Positions 1 to 8,071 of a stretch of DNA of 34,203 nucleotides are shown here, piece after piece. The number at the start of each line of letters is the position of its first letter. Positions within the stretch are counted from its first letter, which is position 1. Source of the DNA: a virus. Location of the stretch: positions 1 to 34,203 of IMG/VR virus record IMGVR_UViG_3300009158_000124, one strand, 5' to 3'. The position numbers and the translations under genes were made by a program. The notes beneath the pieces are model-generated. The model saw nothing but the letters and a program-made list of their open reading frames with translations. It ran no database searches and had not been told where the DNA came from.

Positions 1-228
1 AATGTCTTCAAACATTATTTTAAGTTCTGGATCTGCTGATACCCACATGGTTGCATCTATCTTTGTAGCTGTCTTATCTATATTATCTGCCAATGATAAT
101 ACATTTCTTACAAATTCATCTTCTCTCTTAAGCATGTTTTCAAGTCTGATATTCTTATTGTATAAGTTCCAGATCACATATGCGATGATTGTAAGCGGCC
201 AAATTACTATTGAAATTGTTGTTATCAT
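1..228 (-). CDS. Membrane-anchored small protein, partial at left edge
   Basis: Reading the minus strand from the ATG at 228-226 gives 76 codons without a stop to the window edge, so the C-terminus is missing. Residues about 4-21 form one hydrophobic helix (ISIVIWPLTIIAYVIW), followed by a charged, coiled-coil-like stretch (NLYNKNIRLENMLKRE) and a segment ending DPELKIMFEDI. This looks like an N-terminally anchored inner-membrane protein with a cytoplasmic or periplasmic helical tail. It starts one base after the stop of the HD-domain gene, so the two are probably co-transcribed and translationally coupled. No enzymatic motif is visible and I do not assign a function. The opposite strand is also open here, but the minus-strand reading has sensible amino-acid composition and operon spacing. 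Confidence 0.6.
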   Translation of the reverse strand, partial: MITTISIVIWPLTIIAYVIWNLYNKNIRLENMLKREDEFVRNVLSLADNIDKTATKIDATMWVSADPELKIMFEDI

Positions 229-229
229 A

Positions 230-877
230 TTATGCTTTGTTTACGTCGTTTTCTATATTAGAAGCCATAAAGTCTGCCTGATGTAATATGTATGGAAGGT
301 GTCCTTTTATTTTTGATTCAGGACTATGAGTCATTAAATAAGATTCATTTCCTGGTTCATAAAGTCCATCATGTATCTTGATGGCAATATATTCATTCTC
401 AGTTACTTGTATCCCAGCCTGCTGAAGATAGAACAGACTCCGATCTGCAATCCTCATGTGTGTAATTGCAGGATTGTAAGTAAAATATTTTCCTTGATTC
501 TTCTGATGCCACTCTGAAGTCTGAGGTATATAGAATGGATGTTCATTTGTGCCGAGTTTCCCCAAGTCATGATTAATTGCGGAAAATACAAGTTCCTCTA
601 TAGTATGGATTTTAGTCTGACCAAATTTATCCCAAACTTTATCCATTACAAGAGCAGCTTCAGTTACTCTTATGACATGATCTACATATCCACCTATAAA
701 ACAATTATGATGATCTATCTTAGTTGATGCTGGAGAAGTTAAAAGAGTTACCTCTATTCCTTCATAGAATTTAATTAGCTTTTTAGTCCTTGCATTATCT
801 GGAAGATACTTCTTCATTAAATCATAGAACTTCGCTAAATTATCTATAAGCTGCTGCTCTGTTAATTGTTTCATCAT
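230..877 (-). CDS. HD-domain phosphohydrolase
   Basis: The 215-residue product carries the HD metal-binding signature in order: His56/His57 and His67 in the first helical segment, the defining His103-Asp104 pair (INHDLGKLG), then His169-Asp170 and His199...Asp202. HD proteins bind divalent metal and hydrolyse phosphate esters, often nucleotides or cyclic nucleotides. Phage members are usually thought to act in nucleotide metabolism or in removing signalling nucleotides; the substrate cannot be read here. The start at 877 overlaps the upstream gene's TGA in an ATGA arrangement, and a second in-frame ATG follows directly at 874, so the true start could be one codon later. It is the third gene of a four-gene minus-strand operon. 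Family assignment is firm, the substrate unknown. Confidence 0.85.
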   Translation of the reverse strand: MMKQLTEQQLIDNLAKFYDLMKKYLPDNARTKKLIKFYEGIEVTLLTSPASTKIDHHNCFIGGYVDHVIRVTEAALVMDKVWDKFGQTKIHTIEELVFSAINHDLGKLGTNEHPFYIPQTSEWHQKNQGKYFTYNPAITHMRIADRSLFYLQQAGIQVTENEYIAIKIHDGLYEPGNESYLMTHSPESKIKGHLPYILHQADFMASNIENDVNKA

Positions 878-1200
878 ATACTGTTTATTTTTCTTAAAAT
901 TTCTTGCTGGGTAAAGAATGGAACTGTTCTTACTTTTTCATCTACTATATTCTCTTTCCCTAATACATTATAATCATAACTCGTGAAATAAACATAGTCT
1001 AAGTTTTGAGTAAAATCTTTTATTATTACCATAGGATAAATACTAACTCCTGTTAATTTTTCAAGCTGATCACACATCCCAGGATCTTTATCACATGGAA
1101 CATCTACAAAGCTTATGTGATTCTCAGTTAAAAGTTCCCTTAGTCCTTGACAAGATTTACATCCAGCTAGTGTAGCTAATACAATTTTATATTTCATCAT
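874..1200 (-). CDS. Glutaredoxin/thioredoxin-like protein
   Basis: I place the start at 1200 (MMKYKIVLATLAGCKSCQGL). An upstream in-frame Met at 1248 would add 16 residues that lie before the natural beta strand of the fold. From 1200 the protein has 108 residues, the usual glutaredoxin size. The redox motif is Cys14-Lys-Ser-Cys17 after the first strand, and the cis-proline loop is seen in TGVSIYPMVII. Phage glutaredoxins such as T4 NrdC donate electrons to ribonucleotide reductase or reduce host disulfides; which applies here is unknown, because no reductase gene is in the window. The gene overlaps its upstream neighbour by 14 bases and its downstream HD gene by 4, so it is embedded in a compact operon. 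Confidence 0.8.
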   Translation of the reverse strand: MMKYKIVLATLAGCKSCQGLRELLTENHISFVDVPCDKDPGMCDQLEKLTGVSIYPMVIIKDFTQNLDYVYFTSYDYNVLGKENIVDEKVRTVPFFTQQEILRKINSI

Positions 1201-1351
1201 CTGGATCAATTTTATCGAGAATCTCAGCCCACATAGCTCTTTCTTCATCTTTCATACTATGATATTCCATATCTAAATAAAGATATAGTATATCCAGCTC
1301 AGATTCTGTAAGAATTATCATCTCCTTATAATCCTCTATATTAATAGTCAT
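1187..1351 (-). CDS. 54-residue acidic hypothetical protein, first gene of minus-strand operon
   Basis: A short frame starting ATG at 1351-1349 and ending TAA at 1189-1187 encodes 54 residues beginning MTINIEDYKEM and ending KIDPDDEI. It is rich in Glu and Asp and predicted helical (ESELDILYLYLDMEYHSMKDEERAMWAEIL). Its 3' end overlaps the glutaredoxin-like start by 14 bases, the tight packing typical of phage early operons, and it starts next to the divergent control region. That arrangement is the main support that it is real. No family is recognised; small acidic helical phage proteins of this type often bind host proteins, but nothing here shows a target. Confidence 0.55.
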   Translation of the reverse strand: MTINIEDYKEMIILTESELDILYLYLDMEYHSMKDEERAMWAEILDKIDPDDEI

Positions 1352-1364
1352 TCTTTATTACTCT

Positions 1365-1370
1365 ATTATA
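1365..1370 (-). promoter_or_regulatory. Possible -10 box for the minus-strand operon
   Basis: The minus strand reads TATAAT at 1370-1365, 13 bases before the ATG at 1351, inside a very AT-rich stretch. No convincing -35 box is visible. In such AT-rich DNA a TATAAT can occur by chance, so this is only a candidate. Confidence 0.25.
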
Positions 1371-1389
1371 CTTATATATATATTCTATA

Positions 1390-1423
1390 TTCTTTTCTTC
1401 CCTCCTCCTCTCCCCTTTCCCCT
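1390..1423. other. 34-base pure polypyrimidine/polypurine tract in divergent region
   Basis: From 1390 to 1423 the plus strand is only C and T, including CCCTCCTCCTC and TCCCCTTTCCCC. The minus strand is therefore purine-only with two GGGG runs, a GGG and two GG runs. It lies in the 168-base gap (1352-1519) between the divergently transcribed operons. The rest of the gap is A/T tracts. Such a tract could form a triplex or G-rich structure, or act as a control or origin element; the sequence does not decide. Confidence 0.5.
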
Positions 1424-1519
1424 AGAACTAATATAAACAAAATTCCGAAATAAAAAAACTTTTTATCACTTTTTTTTAAAATTTTTTTTTGATTAGTATT
1501 TTAAGTATATTGTTTTAAT

Positions 1520-2458
1520 ATGAATAATTCTAATTTAGTTCAAAGTTTATTGGAAGTTTACTTAGGAAAAGGCAAAAAATTAGCTAATGGTGATTATGCC
1601 TATTATTGTCCTATATGTAAACATAAGAATCCAAAACTTATGGTAAATGTGATATCTGGAGCTTATAATTGTTTTACGTGTCATCCTAAAACAACTGGTA
1701 AAACGCCCGTTTCATTATTCAAAAAGATAGCTGCGCCACTAGAAGCTATACTAGAAATGAAAAGTTATTTTGCTAATGATACCACAAAAATCGAAGTCGA
1801 AAAAGACATAAAGACAATAGTTATACCAAAGGAGTTTGTTAGTTTGAGCGACGTATCCGATAATAGTTTAGATAAAAGACAAGCTTTGGTTTATTTGAAA
1901 AAAAGAAGGGTAACACCATCTGATATACAAAAATACAATATAGGGTATTGCAAGACTGGAAGATATCGGAACAAGGTAGTATTACCTTCATATGATTCAA
2001 ATGGAAGAATCAATTACTTTATTGCAAGATCATTTGAAACAGATCCCAAGCAGAAGATAGATTCTCCATCCTGTAATAAATCTGAGATTATAGGTTTTGA
2101 ATATTACATCAATTGGAATATCCCAGTTATACTTTGTGAAGGAGTATTTGATGCAATAGCAATAAAAAGAAATGCAATACCTCTATTTGGAAAGACAATA
2201 CCTAAAGCCTTGATGATTAAATTATTACAACCACAAGTCAAGACAATATATTTGGCGCTTGATGATGACGCAATAATGGAATCGATAGATCATGCTCAGA
2301 GGCTCGTAGATCTAGGTAAAGAAGTCTATCTCATACAACTTAGTGGAAAAGACCCTTCTGAAATAGGATTTGAGGGGATGATACAATACTTACACAATGC
2401 ACAGCCGATAACTGCTTTGAATCTGCTGATGTTAAAAATGCAAATGTCATTATGCTAA
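1520..2458 (+). CDS. DNA primase, T4 gp61-like (zinc finger plus TOPRIM)
   Basis: The 312-residue product has an N-terminal zinc-binding module with Cys30-x2-Cys33 (YYCPIC) and Cys51-x2-Cys54 (CFTC). A linker and a primase core follow, including a TOPRIM domain with the catalytic Glu207 in LCEGVFDAIA and the Asp248-Asp250 triplet in LALDDDA. Primases of this class make short RNA primers for lagging-strand synthesis and bind template through the zinc finger; in T4 the protein works with the gp41 helicase. The length is close to that of T4 gp61. It is the first gene of the long plus-strand run and overlaps the next gene by 7 bases, linking priming to the recombination nuclease that follows. Confidence 0.85.
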   Translation: MNNSNLVQSLLEVYLGKGKKLANGDYAYYCPICKHKNPKLMVNVISGAYNCFTCHPKTTGKTPVSLFKKIAAPLEAILEMKSYFANDTTKIEVEKDIKTIVIPKEFVSLSDVSDNSLDKRQALVYLKKRRVTPSDIQKYNIGYCKTGRYRNKVVLPSYDSNGRINYFIARSFETDPKQKIDSPSCNKSEIIGFEYYINWNIPVILCEGVFDAIAIKRNAIPLFGKTIPKALMIKLLQPQVKTIYLALDDDAIMESIDHAQRLVDLGKEVYLIQLSGKDPSEIGFEGMIQYLHNAQPITALNLLMLKMQMSLC

Positions 2459-5400
2459 AAACAATAAAGATAGAATCAAGTATAAAGGAGATCAAGAAGA
2501 TTTATCACGTAAGTGACATACATCTAAGAAATTTCAAAAGACACGATGAGTATAAGCGAGTATTTGAAACTTTAGCTGAATATATAAGGTCAACAAAGAC
2601 AGAGGAGAGTATAATCTGCATTACTGGAGATATAGTGCACTCAAAAACAGATATCACCCCAGAGCTTGTACAAGAGACTCAAAACTTTTTGAAGTTAATG
2701 TCTTCTCTGCTTCCTACTATAGTGATCCCAGGAAACCATGACGCTAATCTGAATAATAACCATAGAATGGATAGTCTTACTCCTATCATAAATGCAATGG
2801 GAGATAAAAACATTACATATATAAAAGACACTGGCATTTTTAGAATGGCGAATGTTGATTTTGTTCATTGGTCTGTATTTGATGAACCTACGAAGTACAT
2901 AAAAGCTTCAAAAGTAAAGTCTGATTTTAAGATTTGTATGTATCACGGTCCTGTCAATAACTCACTTACAGATGCTGATTTTTCACTTAGCGGCAATTCA
3001 ATAAACGTTGCTGATTTTGATGGATATGATCTAGTACTTTTAGGAGATATTCACAAGACGCAATTTTTAAATGAAGTCAAGACAATAGCATATTGCGGCT
3101 CACTTATACAACAGAACCACGGCGAATCATTAGAACATGGCATAATGGTCTGGGATTTAGAATCTAAAAGCGCAGAATATGTTCCTATAGAAAATGATAC
3201 TGCCTTTTACACATTATATATTGAGAATGGAATACATCTAGATCTACCTGAGCACCTTCCTAAGAACTTATACCTTAGACTTAGATCAAAGAATACGTCT
3301 CCGACTATGATAAAAGAAATAGTTGCCGATATACGAAAGGACAGAGATATTATAGAGCTTTCGCATCAAACGATGAATGATTTCTCAGCTACATCTTTAC
3401 ATCAAAGTACTAGTGCGATAAATGTTAGGGACGTAAGTTATCAAAATACGCTCCTATCTCAGTATCTTAAAAATAAGTTTAATCTTACTGAAGAGGCAAT
3501 ATTAAAAATTTGTGAGCTAAATAAGATCATAAATGATAAGATACCAAAATCTGAAATTACAAGAAATATACAATGGAGCCCAAGAAGATTAGAGTTCTCA
3601 AATATGTTTAGCTATGGTAAGGATAATATTATAGATTTTTCTGGAATGGACGGGGTTTATGGAATATTCGCTCAAAACGCGTCTGGAAAAAGCTCAAGTA
3701 TAGAAGCATTAGTTTATTGTCTTTTTGATAAATGTTCTAAGACTTCTAAAGCGGGGCTAGTAATGAATAATAAATCACGAGAGTTTAGCTGTAAGTTTAA
3801 TTTTGAGCTTGATGGAAAGATCTATACAATAGAAAGAAAAGCTTCATATAGATCAAATTCAGAGAATGTAAAGCAAGATGTGAATTTCTATTATATAGAT
3901 GCGGATAATTCAAAAATATCTCTGAATGGAGATGATAGGTATGGTACAAACGCGAAGATAAGAGAGATTATAGGCTCATATGAGGACTTTGTGCTAACAA
4001 GTATGTCGATGCAGAATAATAATACAGGATTCATCGATATGAGTCAGACTGAAAGAAAAGACTTGCTCTCCAAATTCCTTGATATAAAAGTATTTGAAGA
4101 TCTAAATTACTCAGCGAGTGAAGATATCAAAGAATTCTCAGTGCTTATAAAAGAATATAAAAAGATAGACCATTTTACAAAGCTAAAAGAATTAGAAAAT
4201 TATATCAAAGTATATTCAAACGAGTATCGCCAATTACAAAAAAATAAAAAAGATTTAGAAAAATCAATAGAAAAAGAGAATGTGAAGTATATGAAACTGA
4301 GCTCTAAAATAGTCCAGATAGACTCAAAAATACTTGACATAGAAGGTTTAGAATCTAAAAAAGAAAATCTAGAAAGATCTAAATCTAAAATTGAATCAGA
4401 TAGGGTAATACTAGAAGAGAACTTAGAAGACCTAAAAATAGAGCTCATTCCTATAGAAAATGAGGCTCAAAAAGTAGATATAGTGATCCTCAATAGTAGC
4501 AAGATTGAGCTACAAAGACTTATAAATACAGAAAAGAATATTTCAATTCAAGTAGAAAAGCTAAAGACCGATCTCACAAATAAACTCGAAAAGATGAAAA
4601 ATCTTGAGAATTTAAAATATGATGAGAATTGTCAATTTTGCATGGATAATATTTTTGTAAAAGACGCAATATCAACAAGAGACTCTATAGAACAAGATAA
4701 AGAAGAAGCGCGGGGTGTAGTAAATAACTTAAAAACATTGAGAGACAATATAGAATTTCTTAAGAAGCTTGTTACTTTGTGGGATACTTTACAAATTAAT
4801 TTAGATAAAAAGATAAATGAGAAGCTGAGAATAGAATCAAACATAGATAAGCTTGCTTTAGAGCTACACCAGAAGGACTTATCAATAAAGGAGATAGATG
4901 ATAATGTAAAGCAACATAAGCAGAAAGAGGCAGCAATAAAACTAAACCAAGACATAACAGAGCAACTCAAAGATATACAAGCCACGATAGACTCTTTAAA
5001 GATTTCTTTAAAAGCAACCTCAGAAGATCTAATGAATTGCAATACAAATATCCAGATAACTCAAAAGGAAATAGAGAATGCAGAGCATAGTATTGGTAAT
5101 CTAAAATCACTTGAAGAGAAGTTTAAATACTATGAATATTATCTGTCAGCAACTGGAAGAGATGGTCTACCATATGATATAATAAGCTCAGTGATACCAA
5201 GAATACAGGAAGATATCAATAATGTTCTTTCTCAAGTAGTAGATTTTAAGATAGTAATGGAATCTGATGGTAAAAATATAAACGCATTTATTGAGTATGA
5301 TGAGGATAGAAAATGGCCTATAGAATTAAGTTCTGGTATGGAGAAATTTGTGTCTACTTTGGCAATAAGATCTTCACTAATTAATACAACATCACTACCA

Positions 5401-5607
5401 AGACCAAATTTCCTAACTATAGATGAAGGTTTTGGAGCATTAGATCAAAGCAATATGGGCAATATATCTATACTTTTAGATTACCTCAAGACTCAATTTA
5501 AATTCATAGTTATGATATCCCACATAGATGCTATAAGGGACATTGTTGATGCTCACATAGAAATCACAAAAGGAAAAGATGGTTTCTCAAAAGTACATCA
5601 CGAGTAA
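2452..5607 (+). CDS. Mre11-Rad50 (SbcD-SbcC, T4 gp47-gp46) single-chain fusion nuclease/ATPase
   Basis: This 1051-residue protein joins two partners that are normally separate. Residues 1 to about 340 are a calcineurin-like Mre11/gp47 nuclease: SDIH at 21-24, GD at 59-60, GNHD at 94-97, HG at 165-166 and GDIH at 198-201. From about residue 375 on it is a Rad50/gp46 ATPase: Walker A NASGKSS about 409-415, long coiled coils either side of a CxxC zinc hook (Cys727, Cys730), ABC signature LSSGME about 959-964, Walker B Asp991-Glu992, and the H-loop His1024. The complex resects DNA ends for recombination-dependent replication and host DNA breakdown. No frameshift or stop lies between the halves, and all key residues are present, so the fusion appears intact. 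It overlaps the primase gene by 7 bases. Confidence 0.92.
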   Translation: MLKTIKIESSIKEIKKIYHVSDIHLRNFKRHDEYKRVFETLAEYIRSTKTEESIICITGDIVHSKTDITPELVQETQNFLKLMSSLLPTIVIPGNHDANLNNNHRMDSLTPIINAMGDKNITYIKDTGIFRMANVDFVHWSVFDEPTKYIKASKVKSDFKICMYHGPVNNSLTDADFSLSGNSINVADFDGYDLVLLGDIHKTQFLNEVKTIAYCGSLIQQNHGESLEHGIMVWDLESKSAEYVPIENDTAFYTLYIENGIHLDLPEHLPKNLYLRLRSKNTSPTMIKEIVADIRKDRDIIELSHQTMNDFSATSLHQSTSAINVRDVSYQNTLLSQYLKNKFNLTEEAILKICELNKIINDKIPKSEITRNIQWSPRRLEFSNMFSYGKDNIIDFSGMDGVYGIFAQNASGKSSSIEALVYCLFDKCSKTSKAGLVMNNKSREFSCKFNFELDGKIYTIERKASYRSNSENVKQDVNFYYIDADNSKISLNGDDRYGTNAKIREIIGSYEDFVLTSMSMQNNNTGFIDMSQTERKDLLSKFLDIKVFEDLNYSASEDIKEFSVLIKEYKKIDHFTKLKELENYIKVYSNEYRQLQKNKKDLEKSIEKENVKYMKLSSKIVQIDSKILDIEGLESKKENLERSKSKIESDRVILEENLEDLKIELIPIENEAQKVDIVILNSSKIELQRLINTEKNISIQVEKLKTDLTNKLEKMKNLENLKYDENCQFCMDNIFVKDAISTRDSIEQDKEEARGVVNNLKTLRDNIEFLKKLVTLWDTLQINLDKKINEKLRIESNIDKLALELHQKDLSIKEIDDNVKQHKQKEAAIKLNQDITEQLKDIQATIDSLKISLKATSEDLMNCNTNIQITQKEIENAEHSIGNLKSLEEKFKYYEYYLSATGRDGLPYDIISSVIPRIQEDINNVLSQVVDFKIVMESDGKNINAFIEYDEDRKWPIELSSGMEKFVSTLAIRSSLINTTSLPRPNFLTIDEGFGALDQSNMGNISILLDYLKTQFKFIVMISHIDAIRDIVDAHIEITKGKDGFSKVHHE

Positions 5608-5617
5608 GATATTTATA
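5608..5617 (+). promoter_or_regulatory. Late-promoter-like motif GATATTTATA
   Basis: The element begins directly after the stop of the Mre11-Rad50 gene and ends 3 bases before the ATG at 5621. If it works as a -10 type promoter box, the transcript would start inside the coding sequence or be leaderless, or an in-frame later start is used. This copy is the exception in spacing. Confidence 0.4.
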
Positions 5618-5620
5618 AAC

Positions 5621-8068
5621 ATGATAAAAAATATTATTGCGATTTTCCCCGGGCGTTTTCAACCATTTTCGAAGCACCATTCTGAAGCTTTTAAGTGGCT
5701 AGAATCTAAATTTGGTAAAGACTGTTTCATCGCAACTACAGATAAAGTAGATCCAATCAAAAGTCCATTGAATTTCTCAGAAAAGAAAATGATTATTGAT
5801 AAATTTGGGTATGGGGCGAATCTAGTTCAAGTAAAGAATCCATATAAAGCAGAAGAGATCACAGCGAAGTATGATCCAAAAGATACTGCGCTAGTATTCA
5901 TGGTAGGAGAAAAGGATATGAAAGACGATCCAAGGTTTGCAATGAATCCGAAGAAAGATGGTTCTCCTGGATATTTTAAACCGTATGCTGGAAATGAAAA
6001 TAAACTTGAAGGCTTTGACAGACATGGATATTTGATTGTTGCACCTCATATGAGTTTTGATATACCTGGAATTGGAGAGATGAGCGGTACTAATGTAAGA
6101 AAAGCACTGTCAGCTGACGTATCTCCAGAAGACTATAAAAAGCTTTTTATAGGAGTTTTTGGTTGGTATGATCCAAAAATAGCCAAGATGTTAAAAGACA
6201 AGTTTTCAATAAAAGAATCAAGATATTCTTTTAATAGAATCATATTAGAGAACGCAATACGCACTTTGATAAATGAAGGCGGTAACGTATTCAAGGATAA
6301 AGAAGGACAGTCAGAAACCCAGAGGATAAACAGAGTAGATGTAGTTCCTACTATACAGTGGCTAGAAAAAATAACCGGGCTTAAATTACTCGATAATGCT
6401 TTAGGTACAACTGGAAAGAAAGACACGAGTGGAGATCTTGATTTAGCAGTAGACGTATCAAAGCTTAGTAAAGAAGATCTTATAGGCATACTTTCAAAAG
6501 CTGGATATGATAAGACTTACGTAAAAAAATCAGGAGATAGTGTTCACTTCAAAACTGCAATAGGAGGCAACCCAAAGAATGGTTTTGTACAGACTGACTT
6601 TATGTTTGGAGAACCTGAATGGATGAAATTCTCTATGGCAGGAGGTGCTGATAATTCTAAATTCAAAGGAATGCATAGACACCTTTTACTTTCAAGCATA
6701 GCAAAAGCACAGAATTTAAAATGGTCATATAAGCATGGACTGGTTGATAGAACCACAAATGAAGTGATAACTAAAGATCCTGATAAGATAGCTGAGATGC
6801 TTTTAGGTAAAGGTAAAACAAGAAAAGATATGGAGAATGTAGAATCCATTATCCATGCAATAAAAGACAGATCAGATTATGAAGATCTTATAAAGCAAGC
6901 AAAAGAAGACTTTGACAAAGAAGGATTAGATATTCCCACTTCACTAAAAGAATCTATGATTACTGAAGCAGCAGAAGCAAGAATACAACATCCAGAAGAT
7001 ATGATATTTTGGGATGGATCAAAAGGAGCATTAAATGCACTTAGCATATTAGCTGGTTTAGGAAAAGATTCCAAAGATATCACTATAAAATGGGATGGAT
7101 CTCCAGCTGTCATATTTGGAAGAAAAGATGATGGAACTTTTGTATTAACTGATAAAAGCGGATTTTCTGCAAAGGGGTATGATGGAAAAGCGACGAGCGG
7201 AAAAGACCTAGAGAAGATGTTTATGGACAGACTTAAAGGCAAAGAAGATACAACAGGATCATATACCAAATTTGCAAAAAGTATGGGTGGTGTATTTGAT
7301 ATATTTGAAAAATCAGTACCAAAAAGTATAAAGGGTTATTTCAAAGGAGATCTACTATATCAATCAACGCCTGAATTAAAAGGTGGCAATTATGTATTTA
7401 AGCCAAATATCACAACATACGCAGTAGCTCAAAATAGCGATCTTGGAAAGAAGATAGGAAATAGTAAAGTTGGAGTAGTTATTCATAGATTCTTAGATTA
7501 TGATGGAAATGAAACTGCAATAAAAGATATAAAACAATATGGATTTATAGAAGGAAAGGGGCTTTTAGTAGTGCCACCCATGTCAGTTACTACTCCACCA
7601 AATATAAATACTAGTGCAGTTAAATCAGCAATGTCAGATGTAAAATCAAAAGCTTCTGAGATAAACTCATTTCTTGACAGATCTACTTTATCATCTAAAA
7701 AGATATCAGATCTTCCAGACTTAATGTACAAGTATAATAATTCCAAAGTGGGAAATACAAATGAATTAGGAAAAGATTTTCTTTCTTTCATAGCAAAGGA
7801 ATCATTATCTGGTAATAAGAAGGCAAATATGGAAGCTTACATAAAAGAGCATGGAGAAGCAATAATAGATGTATTTAGCATAGTTTCAAAGATAATGGAG
7901 ATAAAGAATGATATAGTAAAACAACTAGATGCTCAAGATTCTGGAGTAAAAGCAAATATAGGTGATATAGCTGGCGGTGAAGGATATGTTGTTTCAAATC
8001 CAAAAGGCACAGTGAAATTAGTAAATAGAGCTGGATTCACAGCTGCAAATAGAGCCGTAAAAAGATAA
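5621..8068 (+). CDS. Three-module nucleotidyltransferase protein (NadM-like, Pol-beta-like, ligase-like KxDG)
   Basis: I choose ATG 5621, which gives MIKNIIAIFPGRFQPF. An earlier in-frame start at 5579 would overlap the previous gene and encode the promoter-like motif. The 815-residue product has three parts. Residues 1 to about 200 are a cytidylyltransferase/NMN-adenylyltransferase-like Rossmann domain (GRFQPFSKHH at 11-20, SGTNVRKAL near 155). Residues about 220-445 resemble a Pol-beta-type nucleotidyltransferase (SGDLDLAVDV near 270, then VQTDFMFGEP). Residues about 450-815 carry Lys490-x-Asp-Gly493 in IKWDGSPAVIFGR, the lysine motif of the covalent nucleotidyltransferase (ligase/capping) superfamily, as in the phage family I recall as DUF6267. 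Related phage proteins are often labelled cytidylyltransferase. Likely roles are NAD or RNA/DNA end chemistry; the substrates are unknown. Confidence 0.75.
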   Translation: MIKNIIAIFPGRFQPFSKHHSEAFKWLESKFGKDCFIATTDKVDPIKSPLNFSEKKMIIDKFGYGANLVQVKNPYKAEEITAKYDPKDTALVFMVGEKDMKDDPRFAMNPKKDGSPGYFKPYAGNENKLEGFDRHGYLIVAPHMSFDIPGIGEMSGTNVRKALSADVSPEDYKKLFIGVFGWYDPKIAKMLKDKFSIKESRYSFNRIILENAIRTLINEGGNVFKDKEGQSETQRINRVDVVPTIQWLEKITGLKLLDNALGTTGKKDTSGDLDLAVDVSKLSKEDLIGILSKAGYDKTYVKKSGDSVHFKTAIGGNPKNGFVQTDFMFGEPEWMKFSMAGGADNSKFKGMHRHLLLSSIAKAQNLKWSYKHGLVDRTTNEVITKDPDKIAEMLLGKGKTRKDMENVESIIHAIKDRSDYEDLIKQAKEDFDKEGLDIPTSLKESMITEAAEARIQHPEDMIFWDGSKGALNALSILAGLGKDSKDITIKWDGSPAVIFGRKDDGTFVLTDKSGFSAKGYDGKATSGKDLEKMFMDRLKGKEDTTGSYTKFAKSMGGVFDIFEKSVPKSIKGYFKGDLLYQSTPELKGGNYVFKPNITTYAVAQNSDLGKKIGNSKVGVVIHRFLDYDGNETAIKDIKQYGFIEGKGLLVVPPMSVTTPPNINTSAVKSAMSDVKSKASEINSFLDRSTLSSKKISDLPDLMYKYNNSKVGNTNELGKDFLSFIAKESLSGNKKANMEAYIKEHGEAIIDVFSIVSKIMEIKNDIVKQLDAQDSGVKANIGDIAGGEGYVVSNPKGTVKLVNRAGFTAANRAVKR

Positions 8069-8071
8069 AAT

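Noticed and set aside
2-286. Open plus-strand frame of 94 codons at the left edge
   Set aside because: The minus strand here carries a better protein (membrane helix plus charged tail) that continues the operon with a one-base gap. The plus frame is its shadow and overlaps the HD gene end.
5579-5620. ATG 5579 as start of the three-module protein
   Set aside because: It would overlap the Mre11-Rad50 gene by 29 bases and encode the promoter-like motif; the conserved fold begins at ATG 5621.
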